Of a DNA stretch of 64,000 nt, positions 9,548-17,684 are shown one piece after another. Positions within the stretch are counted from its first letter, which is position 1. Each line of letters starts with the position of its first letter. The stretch is from Campylobacter sp. CCUG 57310 (GTDB lineage Bacteria > Campylobacterota > Campylobacteria > Campylobacterales > Campylobacteraceae): contig NZ_CP053845.1 in assembly GCF_013201975.1 (NCBI RefSeq), forward strand, positions 1,054,001 through 1,118,000. Direction: 5' to 3'. The notes beneath the pieces are model-generated. The model was given only the letters and a program-made list of their open reading frames with translations. It did no database searches and had not been told where the DNA came from. The position numbers were made by a program, and so were the translations under genes.

Positions 9548-10743
9548 TGAAAATTTTAGTTTTAAACTCCGGTAGCTCATCTATAAAATTTCAGCTTTTT
9601 GATATGAGCAACAACAACGCAATCGCGACGGGACTTATCGAGCGCATAGGAGAAAGCAACTCTTATGCGAAATTAAAAGATACAAAAACAGACAACGTTT
9701 ACGAAGAAAAGCTGGCGATCAAAGATCACCACGAGGGTCTTGAGATCATGAATAGACTATTTGCGGTATCAAATATCTTGCATAACCTAAGCGAGCTTGA
9801 CGGCATAGGGCACAGGATAGTTCACGGCGGAGAGAGTTTTAGTGCTTCGGCTAGAATTGATAGCGAAGTAATCGCTAAAATCGAGCAAAATTCAGCCCTG
9901 GCCCCGCTTCATAACCCGGGACACCTAGCAGGCATAAGAAACGCCATGAAAGAAAGTGGCGAAAACGTCCCTCATGTGGCGGTTTTTGATACGGTATTTC
10001 ATCAAAGCATGCCGGAATTTGCTTACAGATACGCACTACCTTATGATCTAGCCAAACGCTTGCATATACGCAAATACGGCTTTCACGGCACCTCTCATCA
10101 CTACGTTACTAAAACCGCAGCCAAAATGCTTGGCATGGAGTATGAGAATTTTAACGCTATATCGCTTCATCTTGGCAACGGTGCTTCGGTTTGTGCAGTT
10201 AAAGAGGGTAAAAGCGTAGATACTTCGATGGGGCTTAGTCCGCTTGAAGGTCTTATAATGGGCACAAGAAGCGGGGATATGGATCCTGCGATCATCACTT
10301 ATCTGCTAAATTTAGGCGAACTAAAGGCTAATGAGATCGATACTTTTTTAAACAAAAAGAGCGGGCTTCTTGGAATTTGCGGTTCAAACGATATGCGCGA
10401 AGTGGTTGCTAAAATGGAGCACGACGAGAGAGCTCATCTTGCTTTTGAGATGTTTTGCTACCGTATCAAAAAATACATAGGAGCTTACTATGCCGTGCTT
10501 GGACGGGTTGATGCGCTTATATTTACAGGTGGTATCGGTGAAAATGCACCAAATACAAGAAGTAAAATTTGTAGCGAACTACCACACCTTGGCATCAAGA
10601 TAGATCACGAGCTAAATTTCGCCAGATCAAGCGGCGCAAGATGTGTTGACGATAAAGAAGCGGTCATAAAAACATTGATAATACCGACGAACGAGGAGCT
10701 AGAAATAGCGCTTGAGACGAAAAGAGTGATAGAAAACAGTTAA
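9547..10743 (+). CDS. ackA: Acetate kinase
   Basis: AckA converts acetyl phosphate and ADP to acetate and ATP, completing the Pta-AckA pathway. It belongs to the ASKHA fold: the N-terminal motif [11 protein letters not shown] (about residues 4-14), [19 protein letters not shown] and [13 protein letters not shown] are all visible. The start is a GTG that shares its G with the pta stop codon and gives the expected 398 residues. A longer open frame upstream is an extension inside pta and has no ribosome-binding site. A strong hairpin follows the stop. Confidence 0.96.
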   Translation: MKILVLNSGSSSIKFQLFDMSNNNAIATGLIERIGESNSYAKLKDTKTDNVYEEKLAIKDHHEGLEIMNRLFAVSNILHNLSELDGIGHRIVHGGESFSASARIDSEVIAKIEQNSALAPLHNPGHLAGIRNAMKESGENVPHVAVFDTVFHQSMPEFAYRYALPYDLAKRLHIRKYGFHGTSHHYVTKTAAKMLGMEYENFNAISLHLGNGASVCAVKEGKSVDTSMGLSPLEGLIMGTRSGDMDPAIITYLLNLGELKANEIDTFLNKKSGLLGICGSNDMREVVAKMEHDERAHLAFEMFCYRIKKYIGAYYAVLGRVDALIFTGGIGENAPNTRSKICSELPHLGIKIDHELNFARSSGARCVDDKEAVIKTLIIPTNEELEIALETKRVIENS

Positions 10744-10777
10744 AATAATGCGCAAATTTAAGCATTATTTTTTCTTA
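10742..10777 (+). terminator. Rho-independent terminator of pta-ackA
   Basis: A perfect 10-bp stem (AAAATAATGC at 10742-10751, GCATTATTTT at 10762-10771) has a 10-base loop and is followed by TTCTTAT. It overlaps the 3' end of the small gene on the opposite strand, so the two transcripts terminate into each other. Confidence 0.8.
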
Positions 10778-11085
10778 TATGGTATTAAATATGTTAAAAA
10801 AGCTGAAGCTACTAGGTATAAGACAATTCCTATAGCAACCGAAACTAAAAATGTGCCGTCAGCATTTGAAAACAAAATTTCTTGTGTAAAATGGGCAAAA
10901 ACTATTACAATAACGGGAGATAGAAAAGTAATGTTCTCTACCCAAAAAGTAAAAAAGCCTGATGGCTTAAATTCGCTTTTGCAGTTTTTGCAGACCAAAT
11001 TTCTTTTGACAAATAAATCTTTGAATTTTGATATCTTCTTAATTTCATTACCGCAGTTTGTGCATTTAAAATATAGTAAGCTCAT
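10765..11085 (-). CDS. Small zinc-ribbon membrane protein
   Basis: I do not recognise a named family. The 106-residue product starts with a zinc-ribbon-like head (CTNC near residue 8 and CKNC near 33, the second pair in VCKNCKSEF) followed by two hydrophobic segments at about 50-70 and 80-100, then a KKK end. The ATG has an AGGAAA ribosome-binding site. It follows a 206-residue membrane protein by 15 bases. Its first 40 residues resemble those of the 143-residue protein at 11903 (LYFKCTNCGNEI versus LYKKCEVCGNKI), so the two are paralogues. The opposite-strand frame here is rejected because it lacks domains and carries the ackA terminator. Confidence 0.7.
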   Translation of the reverse strand: MSLLYFKCTNCGNEIKKISKFKDLFVKRNLVCKNCKSEFKPSGFFTFWVENITFLSPVIVIVFAHFTQEILFSNADGTFLVSVAIGIVLYLVASAFLTYLIPYKKK

Positions 11086-11100
11086 ACAAATTTCCTAAAT

Positions 11101-11721
11101 TTACAGTTGTTTTTCATCACGCTTTGCTTTCTTTTTCTTTTTTACTTTTGGCGGTTTAACAAATTTAGGTTTTGTAAAATCTCTGCGGTTTAAAAACCAT
11201 ACTATAAGCAGTAAAAAGACGGCTATATTTATACATGTATATATCAAATTTCTATCTTTTTGCGGAGTTTTAAGCTCCTCTTCATAGTCATACTCTATAT
11301 GAATTTTACCGTTTTCATCTTCTAGCTGAAGGATATCTTCTCCTAAAGGCATAGTCTTGCTATAGATAGTTACCCTTTTGCCTATAACGGGTTCATAAAT
11401 TTTCTTATCTCTCTTATCTATATAGTAACGCATATAGCCACCCTTATCGGACTTTACTATGAGCTTACCTTCTCCTTTTAACCAGTAATTTGCCGCTTCT
11501 ACTAAGCCTGTTGTTTTAGTAAGCTCATTTAGGGGCTTAAAGTCGCTATAAAAAATCATATTTTTTATAACAACAATAATCATAAAAAAACAAGCACAAA
11601 CCAAAACCATCAAAGAAGCAGATGTAAGAGTTCTTAAAAATGAGCCGTTGCCTTTAAAAGGTCTTTGTATAAAAATTATAAACGGATATGAGGATATGAT
11701 TTTTTCTTTAATTTTTTCCAA
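11101..11721 (-). CDS. Membrane protein of unknown function with two transmembrane helices
   Basis: The product has 206 residues: a cytoplasmic-looking N-terminus, a hydrophobic helix at about 35-55, a central soluble domain at about 60-155, a second helix at about 163-180, and a very basic tail (PPKVKKKKKAKRDEKQL). The architecture is reminiscent of two-helix proteins with an extracytoplasmic small beta domain, but I cannot assign a family. It sits directly upstream of the 106-residue zinc-ribbon gene and is probably co-transcribed with it. A decayed copy of its last codons is found at 11818-11865. Confidence 0.65.
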   Translation of the reverse strand: MEKIKEKIISSYPFIIFIQRPFKGNGSFLRTLTSASLMVLVCACFFMIIVVIKNMIFYSDFKPLNELTKTTGLVEAANYWLKGEGKLIVKSDKGGYMRYYIDKRDKKIYEPVIGKRVTIYSKTMPLGEDILQLEDENGKIHIEYDYEEELKTPQKDRNLIYTCINIAVFLLLIVWFLNRRDFTKPKFVKPPKVKKKKKAKRDEKQL

Positions 11722-11774
11722 GATGATTCCTGTTTGCTTTTTAAAAGAGATATTTTACTATGTATTTGAGAAAT

Positions 11775-11865
11775 TTAGGCTAGCAAGCTCATACAAATCT
11801 CTTTTGCTTTAATAAATTTACACTTGCTTTTCATTACGATTTGTTTTCTTTTTTACTTTGAGTGA
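11775..11865 (-). pseudogene. Decayed duplicate of the 206-aa / 106-aa gene junction
   Basis: On the minus strand, codons reading KVKKKTNRNEKQV-stop (stop at 11818-11820) mirror the intact C-terminus KVKKKKKAKRDEKQL of the 206-residue protein. After about 25 bases a second frame begins MSLLA-stop (ATG at 11792-11790, stop 11777-11775), matching the MSLLY start of the 106-residue protein. The remnant keeps the same order as the intact pair, so a two-gene unit was duplicated in tandem and then mostly deleted. Confidence 0.6.
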
Positions 11866-11902
11866 ACCCTCTAAGAAACTTTTACTAATTTTACTAACTT
11901 CG

Positions 11903-12334
11903 TCAATTTTTTCTTAAAATATTAAATGCTTTATTTATTAGATTACTAAATTTACTTGAATTTTGATCTATTTTTTTATCTTTTGAAATCACGAATCTAG
12001 CAACAAATAAAAGCAAAATGACCCATTCTAAAAGCATGCAAAAAAGTGATGACAAAAACCAAGTGGCTACAAAAACCAAAACCGAAATCAACCAATGAAT
12101 ATCAAAATTATCCTTCACATATATACTAAGCCCGATAGAAAAAAATAAACAAAAAATAGCATAGCAAGTCTGTATTATATTTGATAAAAACAGACAAAAT
12201 TTGATATTGAATATATCATATTTTAACCTACACTTTTTACATTCTATTTCACTATCAAATTTAAAATTAGATAAACATCCTAGTTTATTTATTTTATTTC
12301 CGCAAACTTCACATTTTTTATAAAGTATTCCCAT
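11903..12334 (-). CDS. Small zinc-ribbon membrane protein (paralogue)
   Basis: This 143-residue product starts with two Cys-X2-Cys pairs (CEVC at about 8-11 and CKKC at about 33-36) and continues with two or three hydrophobic segments at about 50-75 and 80-117. It ends in a basic, asparagine-rich tail. It shares its zinc-ribbon head with the gene at 10765 but the membrane part has diverged. No catalytic motif is visible. It is the most upstream member of a minus-strand patch of small membrane genes between ackA and ttrA. The 231 bases between it and ttrA hold only the ttrA terminator. Confidence 0.6.
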   Translation of the reverse strand: MGILYKKCEVCGNKINKLGCLSNFKFDSEIECKKCRLKYDIFNIKFCLFLSNIIQTCYAIFCLFFSIGLSIYVKDNFDIHWLISVLVFVATWFLSSLFCMLLEWVILLLFVARFVISKDKKIDQNSSKFSNLINKAFNILRKN

Positions 12335-12528
12335 GTTTTTCTTTTATTCTTTTATTTCATCAAAATAAAAATTTAATTCTTTAACTTAAATTTTAGCATA
12401 TAAAAATTATAGTTATCGAATAAAATATCGATAATAAATAGATCTAAATCCATATTTTATGCTTATAGCCAAACAAGGTGTATAAAAAATTGTCATAAAA
12501 GAGATGATGCTACTAACTAAACTTTATA

Positions 12529-12553
12529 TAGGCTAGCCAAGATAGCTAGCCTA
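12529..12553 (-). terminator. Hairpin downstream of ttrA
   Basis: TAGGCTAGC (12529-12537) pairs perfectly with GCTAGCCTA (12545-12553) around a 7-base loop, beginning 13 bases after the ttrA stop on the minus strand. The tail is only moderately T-rich. Confidence 0.6.
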
Positions 12554-12565
12554 GCGCCTAAAAGG

Positions 12566-15556
12566 CTAAATTTTATAGATATTTGCAGGCAACGCTTGTC
12601 TAGCGCAGGTGCCTACAAGCCAGTCGTTAAGGCTAAATCTGCCTTTGCGTTTTGGATCAAGCAGACCAAGTAGGTTGTGGTTTATACCCACTTCGGTTCC
12701 TTCTATCCTAAGTGCCGGTTTGCCGTCTATATAGTGAGTTCTGGCACCAAATTCGGTGTGTCCAAAGCCGTGTTCAAGGCTTATAACGCCTTTTGCAACG
12801 CCGTTTGTCACAAACGCCGTGCCTTTTGCGCTTGCGTACGGAGTTACGATTTTTACCTCATCGCCCGTTTTGATATCCTGCTCTTTTGCTATATCTTCGC
12901 TGATACGCACGAAATTTACGGGATGTATGCTTCTCATCCTATCGCTCATGATAGTGTAGTAGTGCTGCGCGTTTGATTTTTTCGAGCTTACCAGATACTT
13001 CCACTCGGATTTCGGGAAGAATTTTTCAAGCGGAGTTCCGTCGCTTGCTACCGGCTTCATCAGCGTAGGAGTTCCCGGCATGTATTCGCCCGTGATAGAG
13101 TGGCGATGTCCGCCAAGCGGCTCGTAGTATATCGAGGCGGGATTTGGCGCAGGCACTTTTACAGTCGCCTTATCACCCTTATATGCAGTCGTATAATCAT
13201 CGTATCTTCCGCCTTTTGCAAGCACGTGAGCGACCTTTGCCACCTCTTCTTTTTTGAGATATTTTTCTATCTTTGGCATAACTCTGTGAATTTTACTAAG
13301 CTCGGCATCTTCTTTGCTGATGTCGCTTACCGCTTCGCCGTCAAAGGCCAAATTCGCAAGTGCGGCTGCATAAAACTGCTCTTTAGTGTCAAGATCCATA
13401 GTATTGCCGTCTTTATCCTTAAACGCACCCTTGCCAAAGCCTTTTAGCTCAAGCTTTTTAGCGATAGTTATATAAAAGAGCTCCACGTCTATCGGTGTGC
13501 CGTTTTTATCCCTATCTTGTCTTGGAGTTACCGCAGGATAGCGCACGACTGAAGTTTTGGTTATAGTTCCCCAAAGAGCGTTTGGCATACCCCAGTTTTC
13601 TAAATTTAACCCGTCAGGCACGATGTAGTCGGCATAGGCATTTGTTTCGTTCATAAACGCGTCTATACCGATAAAAAGTGGTAGATCGCGACTATCTTTT
13701 AGCGAATCTTTAACCGCCGTTTCAAGCCCCGCTTGTCCGTAGATGACGTTTGTCATGTAGTTAATGAAAATTTTAGCTTTATAAGGATATCCAACCGCAT
13801 GGCTTGTAAGAGTTTCGTTTATAAGTGGCATAGAGATAGGATACCAAGGCTGCTGTGCAGGATAGCCCGTGCCTCCGGCTGCTACCTTGCGCTTAAACTC
13901 CGAGCTTGTTTCGTAGTATTTGCCCGAGCGGGACAAATTCACACCGTTTGGCTTATATGCGCCCTCAAATTTCTCAAGCTCATATCTGCCGCTCATAAAT
14001 TTATGCGTGCCTGCGCTTGCGTTTACGTTTCCGCCCTTGTAGCCGTAAGTGCCCATGAGTGTATTTAAGCAAAGTATCGCGTAAGTACTCATTGCGGCTT
14101 GCGTATGCATCATACCGCCGTGCACGTTCGTGCTTACTTGGCGACCGTTTTTGGTGAAGTTGTCACAAAGCCAAAGTATATCGTCCATGCTCACGCCGCA
14201 AAGCTTTGAATACTCTTTCATAGTGTGCTTGAAGGCTGACTCTTTAAGAAGCTGCATAGAGCTTTTTACGGCTACTTTTTTGCCCTCTATTTCTATCTTG
14301 CCTTTATAGTAGAGCTTAGCAGGCTCGTTTACTTTATAGCTTTGAATTTTACCGCTTTGCGAGCATACTTGCCACTCGTCATTAACTCGCGCAAATTTGC
14401 CGTAGTCTTTGTGTCCTTTTTCGGTGATGACAAGGTGAGTTGCATTACACCAGTGAATTTCGCCTGCTAGCTTGGCTTGCTCTAAATTCGGCTGGATGAG
14501 GTAGTTTGTCGCGTATTTTTCATTTTCGATTATCCATCTTATCATCGCCATAGCAAGCGCTGAATCCATGCCGGGCTTTATGCCTATCCAGCGAGCCTTA
14601 TCGCTTGTGGCGTATTTGATAGAATTTGAAACCGTCGGATCGATGACAGCGTAAGTAAATCCGTTATCCGAACTTCTTGCATAAGATACCATCTTAGCTT
14701 GCTTTTGGAAAGGATTTCCGCCATTACCAGGCGAAGTGCCCCAATAAATGCTAAATTTAGAGTGCTCATAATCAGGCTTAGTATGAGCAAATCCGCCCGC
14801 GTTGTGAGCTATCTTGCCGCCCGCTCTAAATCCGCCGCCGCAAATTCCGCCGTGTGAGTAGTGATTAACGGTGCCAAATGACTTTTTCATAAATCTATCA
14901 ACGATATCGCTTCTACCGTCATATAAATAAAAGCTTAAGAGCTGGTTGCGCCTGGTGCCGTATTCGGGATTTTCGGGATCGATTAGCTCATCGGAGTAGA
15001 TAGCACGAAGTCCGTCTACGTGTCCTTCTCCAAATAGATTGCCACCCTCAACAACCTCTTCTATGAGCTGCTCAAAGCTGATAGTCTGCCACTTGCCCTC
15101 GCCTCTTTTGCCAACTCTTTTAAGCGGAGAGAGAATTCTAATCGGCGAATAAAGCATCTCGGGAAGCATAGCGCCCCTAACGCAAACGGTAGCTCGCTGA
15201 TCGTCATTGCCGCTTCTGGTTGTAGCTATTAGCGCGTCGTTTATAGAGGTGTTGTAAGGCATCCAATGGAAATTTGCAAGCGGATGGAAAGGATTTCCCA
15301 CCGAGCGAAGAACGCGATCGTTTTTATCGTCTATATGAAGCCTAAGACCGCATTTTGTGGTGCACCCGTGACACATAGAAAATACTATGGAGTGCCCTTC
15401 ATTCATCACGACTTTACCGTCTATTACTTTAAATTCCGGTTCATGGGAATTTCCTTGAACCTTATAATCATCTATCTTTTCATCTTTACTTGCAACGGCA
15501 GCCACAGGAAGAGCCGAGGCAATCATAGCTTTTTTAATAAAATCTCGTCTTTGCAT
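12566..15556 (-). CDS. ttrA: Tetrathionate reductase catalytic subunit TtrA (molybdopterin enzyme)
   Basis: This periplasmic molybdopterin guanine dinucleotide enzyme reduces tetrathionate to thiosulfate as a respiratory electron acceptor. A twin-arginine signal (RRDFIKKAMIASALP) starts the 996-residue protein. The [4Fe-4S] ligands are Cys62, Cys65, Cys69 and Cys125 (CHGCTTKC and TVCVRG), and Cys239 in HGGICGG is the likely Mo ligand. Segments such as KRVGKRGEGKWQ, LIEEVVEGGNLFGEGHVDGL and FIGIDAFMNET agree with what I remember of Salmonella TtrA, which favours this over PhsA/PsrA or arsenate reductase ArrA. It follows ttrB by 12 bases with a good AAGAGGAG site. No TtrC anchor is encoded nearby. 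Confidence 0.85.
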   Translation of the reverse strand: MQRRDFIKKAMIASALPVAAVASKDEKIDDYKVQGNSHEPEFKVIDGKVVMNEGHSIVFSMCHGCTTKCGLRLHIDDKNDRVLRSVGNPFHPLANFHWMPYNTSINDALIATTRSGNDDQRATVCVRGAMLPEMLYSPIRILSPLKRVGKRGEGKWQTISFEQLIEEVVEGGNLFGEGHVDGLRAIYSDELIDPENPEYGTRRNQLLSFYLYDGRSDIVDRFMKKSFGTVNHYSHGGICGGGFRAGGKIAHNAGGFAHTKPDYEHSKFSIYWGTSPGNGGNPFQKQAKMVSYARSSDNGFTYAVIDPTVSNSIKYATSDKARWIGIKPGMDSALAMAMIRWIIENEKYATNYLIQPNLEQAKLAGEIHWCNATHLVITEKGHKDYGKFARVNDEWQVCSQSGKIQSYKVNEPAKLYYKGKIEIEGKKVAVKSSMQLLKESAFKHTMKEYSKLCGVSMDDILWLCDNFTKNGRQVSTNVHGGMMHTQAAMSTYAILCLNTLMGTYGYKGGNVNASAGTHKFMSGRYELEKFEGAYKPNGVNLSRSGKYYETSSEFKRKVAAGGTGYPAQQPWYPISMPLINETLTSHAVGYPYKAKIFINYMTNVIYGQAGLETAVKDSLKDSRDLPLFIGIDAFMNETNAYADYIVPDGLNLENWGMPNALWGTITKTSVVRYPAVTPRQDRDKNGTPIDVELFYITIAKKLELKGFGKGAFKDKDGNTMDLDTKEQFYAAALANLAFDGEAVSDISKEDAELSKIHRVMPKIEKYLKKEEVAKVAHVLAKGGRYDDYTTAYKGDKATVKVPAPNPASIYYEPLGGHRHSITGEYMPGTPTLMKPVASDGTPLEKFFPKSEWKYLVSSKKSNAQHYYTIMSDRMRSIHPVNFVRISEDIAKEQDIKTGDEVKIVTPYASAKGTAFVTNGVAKGVISLEHGFGHTEFGARTHYIDGKPALRIEGTEVGINHNLLGLLDPKRKGRFSLNDWLVGTCARQALPANIYKI

Positions 15557-15568
15557 CTTTAGCTCCTC

Positions 15569-16309
15569 TTAAAGCGTTATCTCTTCGTTCCAGTGAACGA
15601 CTCGTTTATAGCCTGCTTCCTTCTCCGCTTCTACGTCGTTTTTGGTTAAAACCTCGCTAACACCGTAGTAAAACACCTGCGGATTTGTATTTTTCGGACT
15701 ATCTATAACCATAGTCTCGTGAGTTGCTAAAAATTTTCTGATATTTGAATTCGGATCGTTTAAGTCGCCCATTATACGGCTTCCGCCTACACAGGTTTCC
15801 ACACAACTTGGAAGAAGTCCCGCACGAAGTCTATGATCACAGAATGTGCATTTATCAGCTTTTAGAGTAGTTGGATTAAAATATCTTGCGTGATACGGAC
15901 AGGCCTCAACGCAAAGCGCGCAGCCTATGCACTCGCTGCTGTTTATCTTAACGATACCGTTGCTTCTTTGATGGCTTGCGCCGGTTGGGCACATATCGAT
16001 ACAAGCAGGGCTTTCGCAGTGATTGCAAAGTCTTGGAAGTGAAGCCATAGCAGCTCTTTTGCCGTCTTTTGCGTAAGCTTCATATTCTGAAACTATAGTT
16101 CTAAACATCCCTGCGGGAACGTCATTTTCCATAGCACAGTTCATAGTACAGGATTGACATCCGATACAGCGCGTAAGGTCTATCACCATACCAAAGCGCT
16201 CCCCTTTACCCTCTTCAAACTTAGTCGGTGCGGCTTTTAAAGCGGTAGCCGCAACAAACAGTCCCGCAGCAGCCATAAAACTGCGACGCGAATTACAGGT
16301 TGATTGCAT
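15569..16309 (-). CDS. ttrB: Tetrathionate reductase iron-sulfur subunit TtrB
   Basis: This is the electron-transfer subunit that passes electrons to TtrA. A twin-arginine-like signal (NSRRSFMAAAGLFVAA) precedes four ferredoxin-type cysteine clusters: CIGCQSCTMNC, CNHCESPACIDMC, CIGCALCVEAC, and a last set split between CTFC and CVETC. That is the layout of DMSO/Psr/Ttr B subunits carrying four [4Fe-4S] clusters. I chose the ATG at 16309-16307 because AAAGGGG lies just before it; the frame extends six codons further to a TTG that would bury this ribosome-binding site. It is the first gene of ttrBA. Confidence 0.87.
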   Translation of the reverse strand: MQSTCNSRRSFMAAAGLFVAATALKAAPTKFEEGKGERFGMVIDLTRCIGCQSCTMNCAMENDVPAGMFRTIVSEYEAYAKDGKRAAMASLPRLCNHCESPACIDMCPTGASHQRSNGIVKINSSECIGCALCVEACPYHARYFNPTTLKADKCTFCDHRLRAGLLPSCVETCVGGSRIMGDLNDPNSNIRKFLATHETMVIDSPKNTNPQVFYYGVSEVLTKNDVEAEKEAGYKRVVHWNEEITL

Positions 16310-16348
16310 TCTTTTCCCCTTTATCAAAAAGTTTAAAACTTGAGAAAT

Positions 16349-16386
16349 TTAACATAAATTAACTTAAAGTTATTGTTAAATTTAAC
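16349..16386 (-). promoter_or_regulatory. Cluster of TTAAC/GTTAA half-sites upstream of ttrB
   Basis: Within 38 bases there are TTAAC at 16349-16353, 16359-16363 and 16382-16386, and GTTAA at 16375-16379. Such half-sites are what Crp/Fnr-family regulators of Campylobacter (for example NssR, TTAAC-N4-GTTAA as I remember it) recognise, but no pair has exactly that spacing. The cluster lies 40-77 bases before the ttrB start, where a respiratory operator would be expected. This is inference. Confidence 0.25.
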
Positions 16387-16434
16387 TTTTTATTTTAATT
16401 ATATTTTCAGGTGTATAAATTTGATATAATTTCC

Positions 16435-16440
16435 ATTATT
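16435..16440 (+). promoter_or_regulatory. -10 element of xerH
   Basis: A perfect TATAAT in the context TTTGATATAATTTCC lies 22 bases before the TTG start of xerH. Confidence 0.5.
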
Positions 16441-16462
16441 TAAAATTTGGCAAGGAAAACAT

Positions 16463-17530
16463 TTGAAATACCCGCTTGATTGTAAAGATAGTTTTGAAAA
16501 GTCATTTCTTTTTTGGCTAACGAGATACGTTAAATTTAAGCTAAGTTCGCTTTCAAACAAAGAGCTAAGAGATCCAAAAGCTCTTGCTAGCGTAAATTAT
16601 TCCTTAAGCCGTAGCGTAAGGAGCATAAACGAGCTTGACGGACTTGTAAAATCAGCCAGAAACGCTGGGCTTACAGGCATAAATACCTATTTTAACCCGC
16701 TTAAAAAAATTTATGAGACGCTTTGTTTTTACGAGCTTGAGAGCTTAAAACAGATAGACGAAGAGCTTTTAAGCGAAATTTTAGCTAGCACGACGGGCGG
16801 ACTAAGCGATGCAAGTAAGAAAAACTACAGAATTTCTGTTATAAATTTCTTTTCATTTTTAGATAAGCAAAACGAAGAGGACGGCAGAGCCCACATATAC
16901 GATATCTCGCTTAAAAACTGGGGTGGCATAAGCGGGACGCGAGGACAAAAACTGCCTGAATTTATGAGCGAAGAGGAAGTTAAGAGGTTTTTAGAGGCTA
17001 TCGAAAATAGCGACTTTAAGGTAAATACAAACAGAAACAAGCTCATCATAAAGACGATAATATTTACAGGAATTCGCGTGAGCGAGGCTCTAAATTTAAA
17101 GCGTAAGGATATAACGGAAGATGGCGATTTATACACTATAAGAATTCGCGGCAAAGGCAACAAATACAGAATAGTAATGATAAAGCGCCACCTCATAGAA
17201 GCTTATCTTGATGCGATAGCGATAAACTATATAAATAAAGAAGGCTATCTCTTTATAAACAAAAAAGGCACGCGCCTAACGCAAGCTTACGTAAGCAGAA
17301 TAGTGGAGCAAATTTTGTTTAAGGCCGGAATTCGCAAGGAAAAAAATGGCGCTCACATGCTTCGACACACCTTTGCGACAATGTTATATAAAAAGCAAAA
17401 AGATCTCGTTTTAGTCCAGGAAGCACTCGGGCATGCAAGCTTAAATACATCGCGAATTTATACGCACTTTGATAGCGAGAAGCTAAAGCTGGCAGCCCAA
17501 ATCGCAGAGGATATGAATTCAAAAAACTAA
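16463..17530 (+). CDS. xerH: Tyrosine recombinase XerH
   Basis: XerH is the single Xer recombinase of epsilonproteobacteria and resolves chromosome dimers at the difH site. An N-terminal SAM-like DNA-binding domain covers about residues 1-165. The catalytic domain contains the first arginine in FTGIRVSEALNL, a lysine in GKGNKYR, HMLRHTFATMLY (HxxR), LGHASLNTSRIYTHF with the later histidine, and the Tyr nucleophile in RIYTHF. The length of 355 residues fits. Translation starts with TTG at 16463 after AAGGA; the divergent neighbour is ttrB. There is no sign of an integron or prophage around it, which argues for the housekeeping enzyme. Confidence 0.92.
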   Translation: MKYPLDCKDSFEKSFLFWLTRYVKFKLSSLSNKELRDPKALASVNYSLSRSVRSINELDGLVKSARNAGLTGINTYFNPLKKIYETLCFYELESLKQIDEELLSEILASTTGGLSDASKKNYRISVINFFSFLDKQNEEDGRAHIYDISLKNWGGISGTRGQKLPEFMSEEEVKRFLEAIENSDFKVNTNRNKLIIKTIIFTGIRVSEALNLKRKDITEDGDLYTIRIRGKGNKYRIVMIKRHLIEAYLDAIAINYINKEGYLFINKKGTRLTQAYVSRIVEQILFKAGIRKEKNGAHMLRHTFATMLYKKQKDLVLVQEALGHASLNTSRIYTHFDSEKLKLAAQIAEDMNSKN

Positions 17531-17547
17531 GATAAAGCTAAAGCTTA

Positions 17548-17602
17548 AAACAGCTTTGAGGTATATAAATATTTGACTTAAGTTTTATTAAAAAAGCTGT
17601 TT
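17548..17602. repeat. Inverted repeat immediately downstream of xerH
   Basis: AAACAGCTTT (17548-17557) and AAAGCTGTTT (17593-17602) are perfect inverted copies separated by 35 AT-rich bases. There is no T-tract, so it is not an ordinary terminator. Its position next to a Xer gene makes a recombination or regulatory site conceivable, but I cannot match it to difH from memory. Confidence 0.35.
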
Positions 17603-17657
17603 ATGTCGCAAATTTTACTGCAAATTATCGCGACTAATCAAAATAATAAAGAGTAAG

Positions 17658-17682
17658 TAAAGAGCCTTAAATAGGCTCTTTA
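17658..17682. terminator. Bidirectional terminator between xerH and clpB
   Basis: TAAAGAGCC (17658-17666) pairs with GGCTCTTTA (17674-17682) around a 7-base loop, two bases beyond the clpB stop and between converging genes. Confidence 0.8.
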
Positions 17683-17684
17683 AA

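Noticed and set aside
10748-11098. Plus-strand frame of 116 codons overlapping the 106-aa zinc-ribbon gene
   Set aside because: It starts inside the ackA terminator, has no domain or good ribosome-binding site, and the minus-strand frame has zinc-ribbon motifs and a paralogue.
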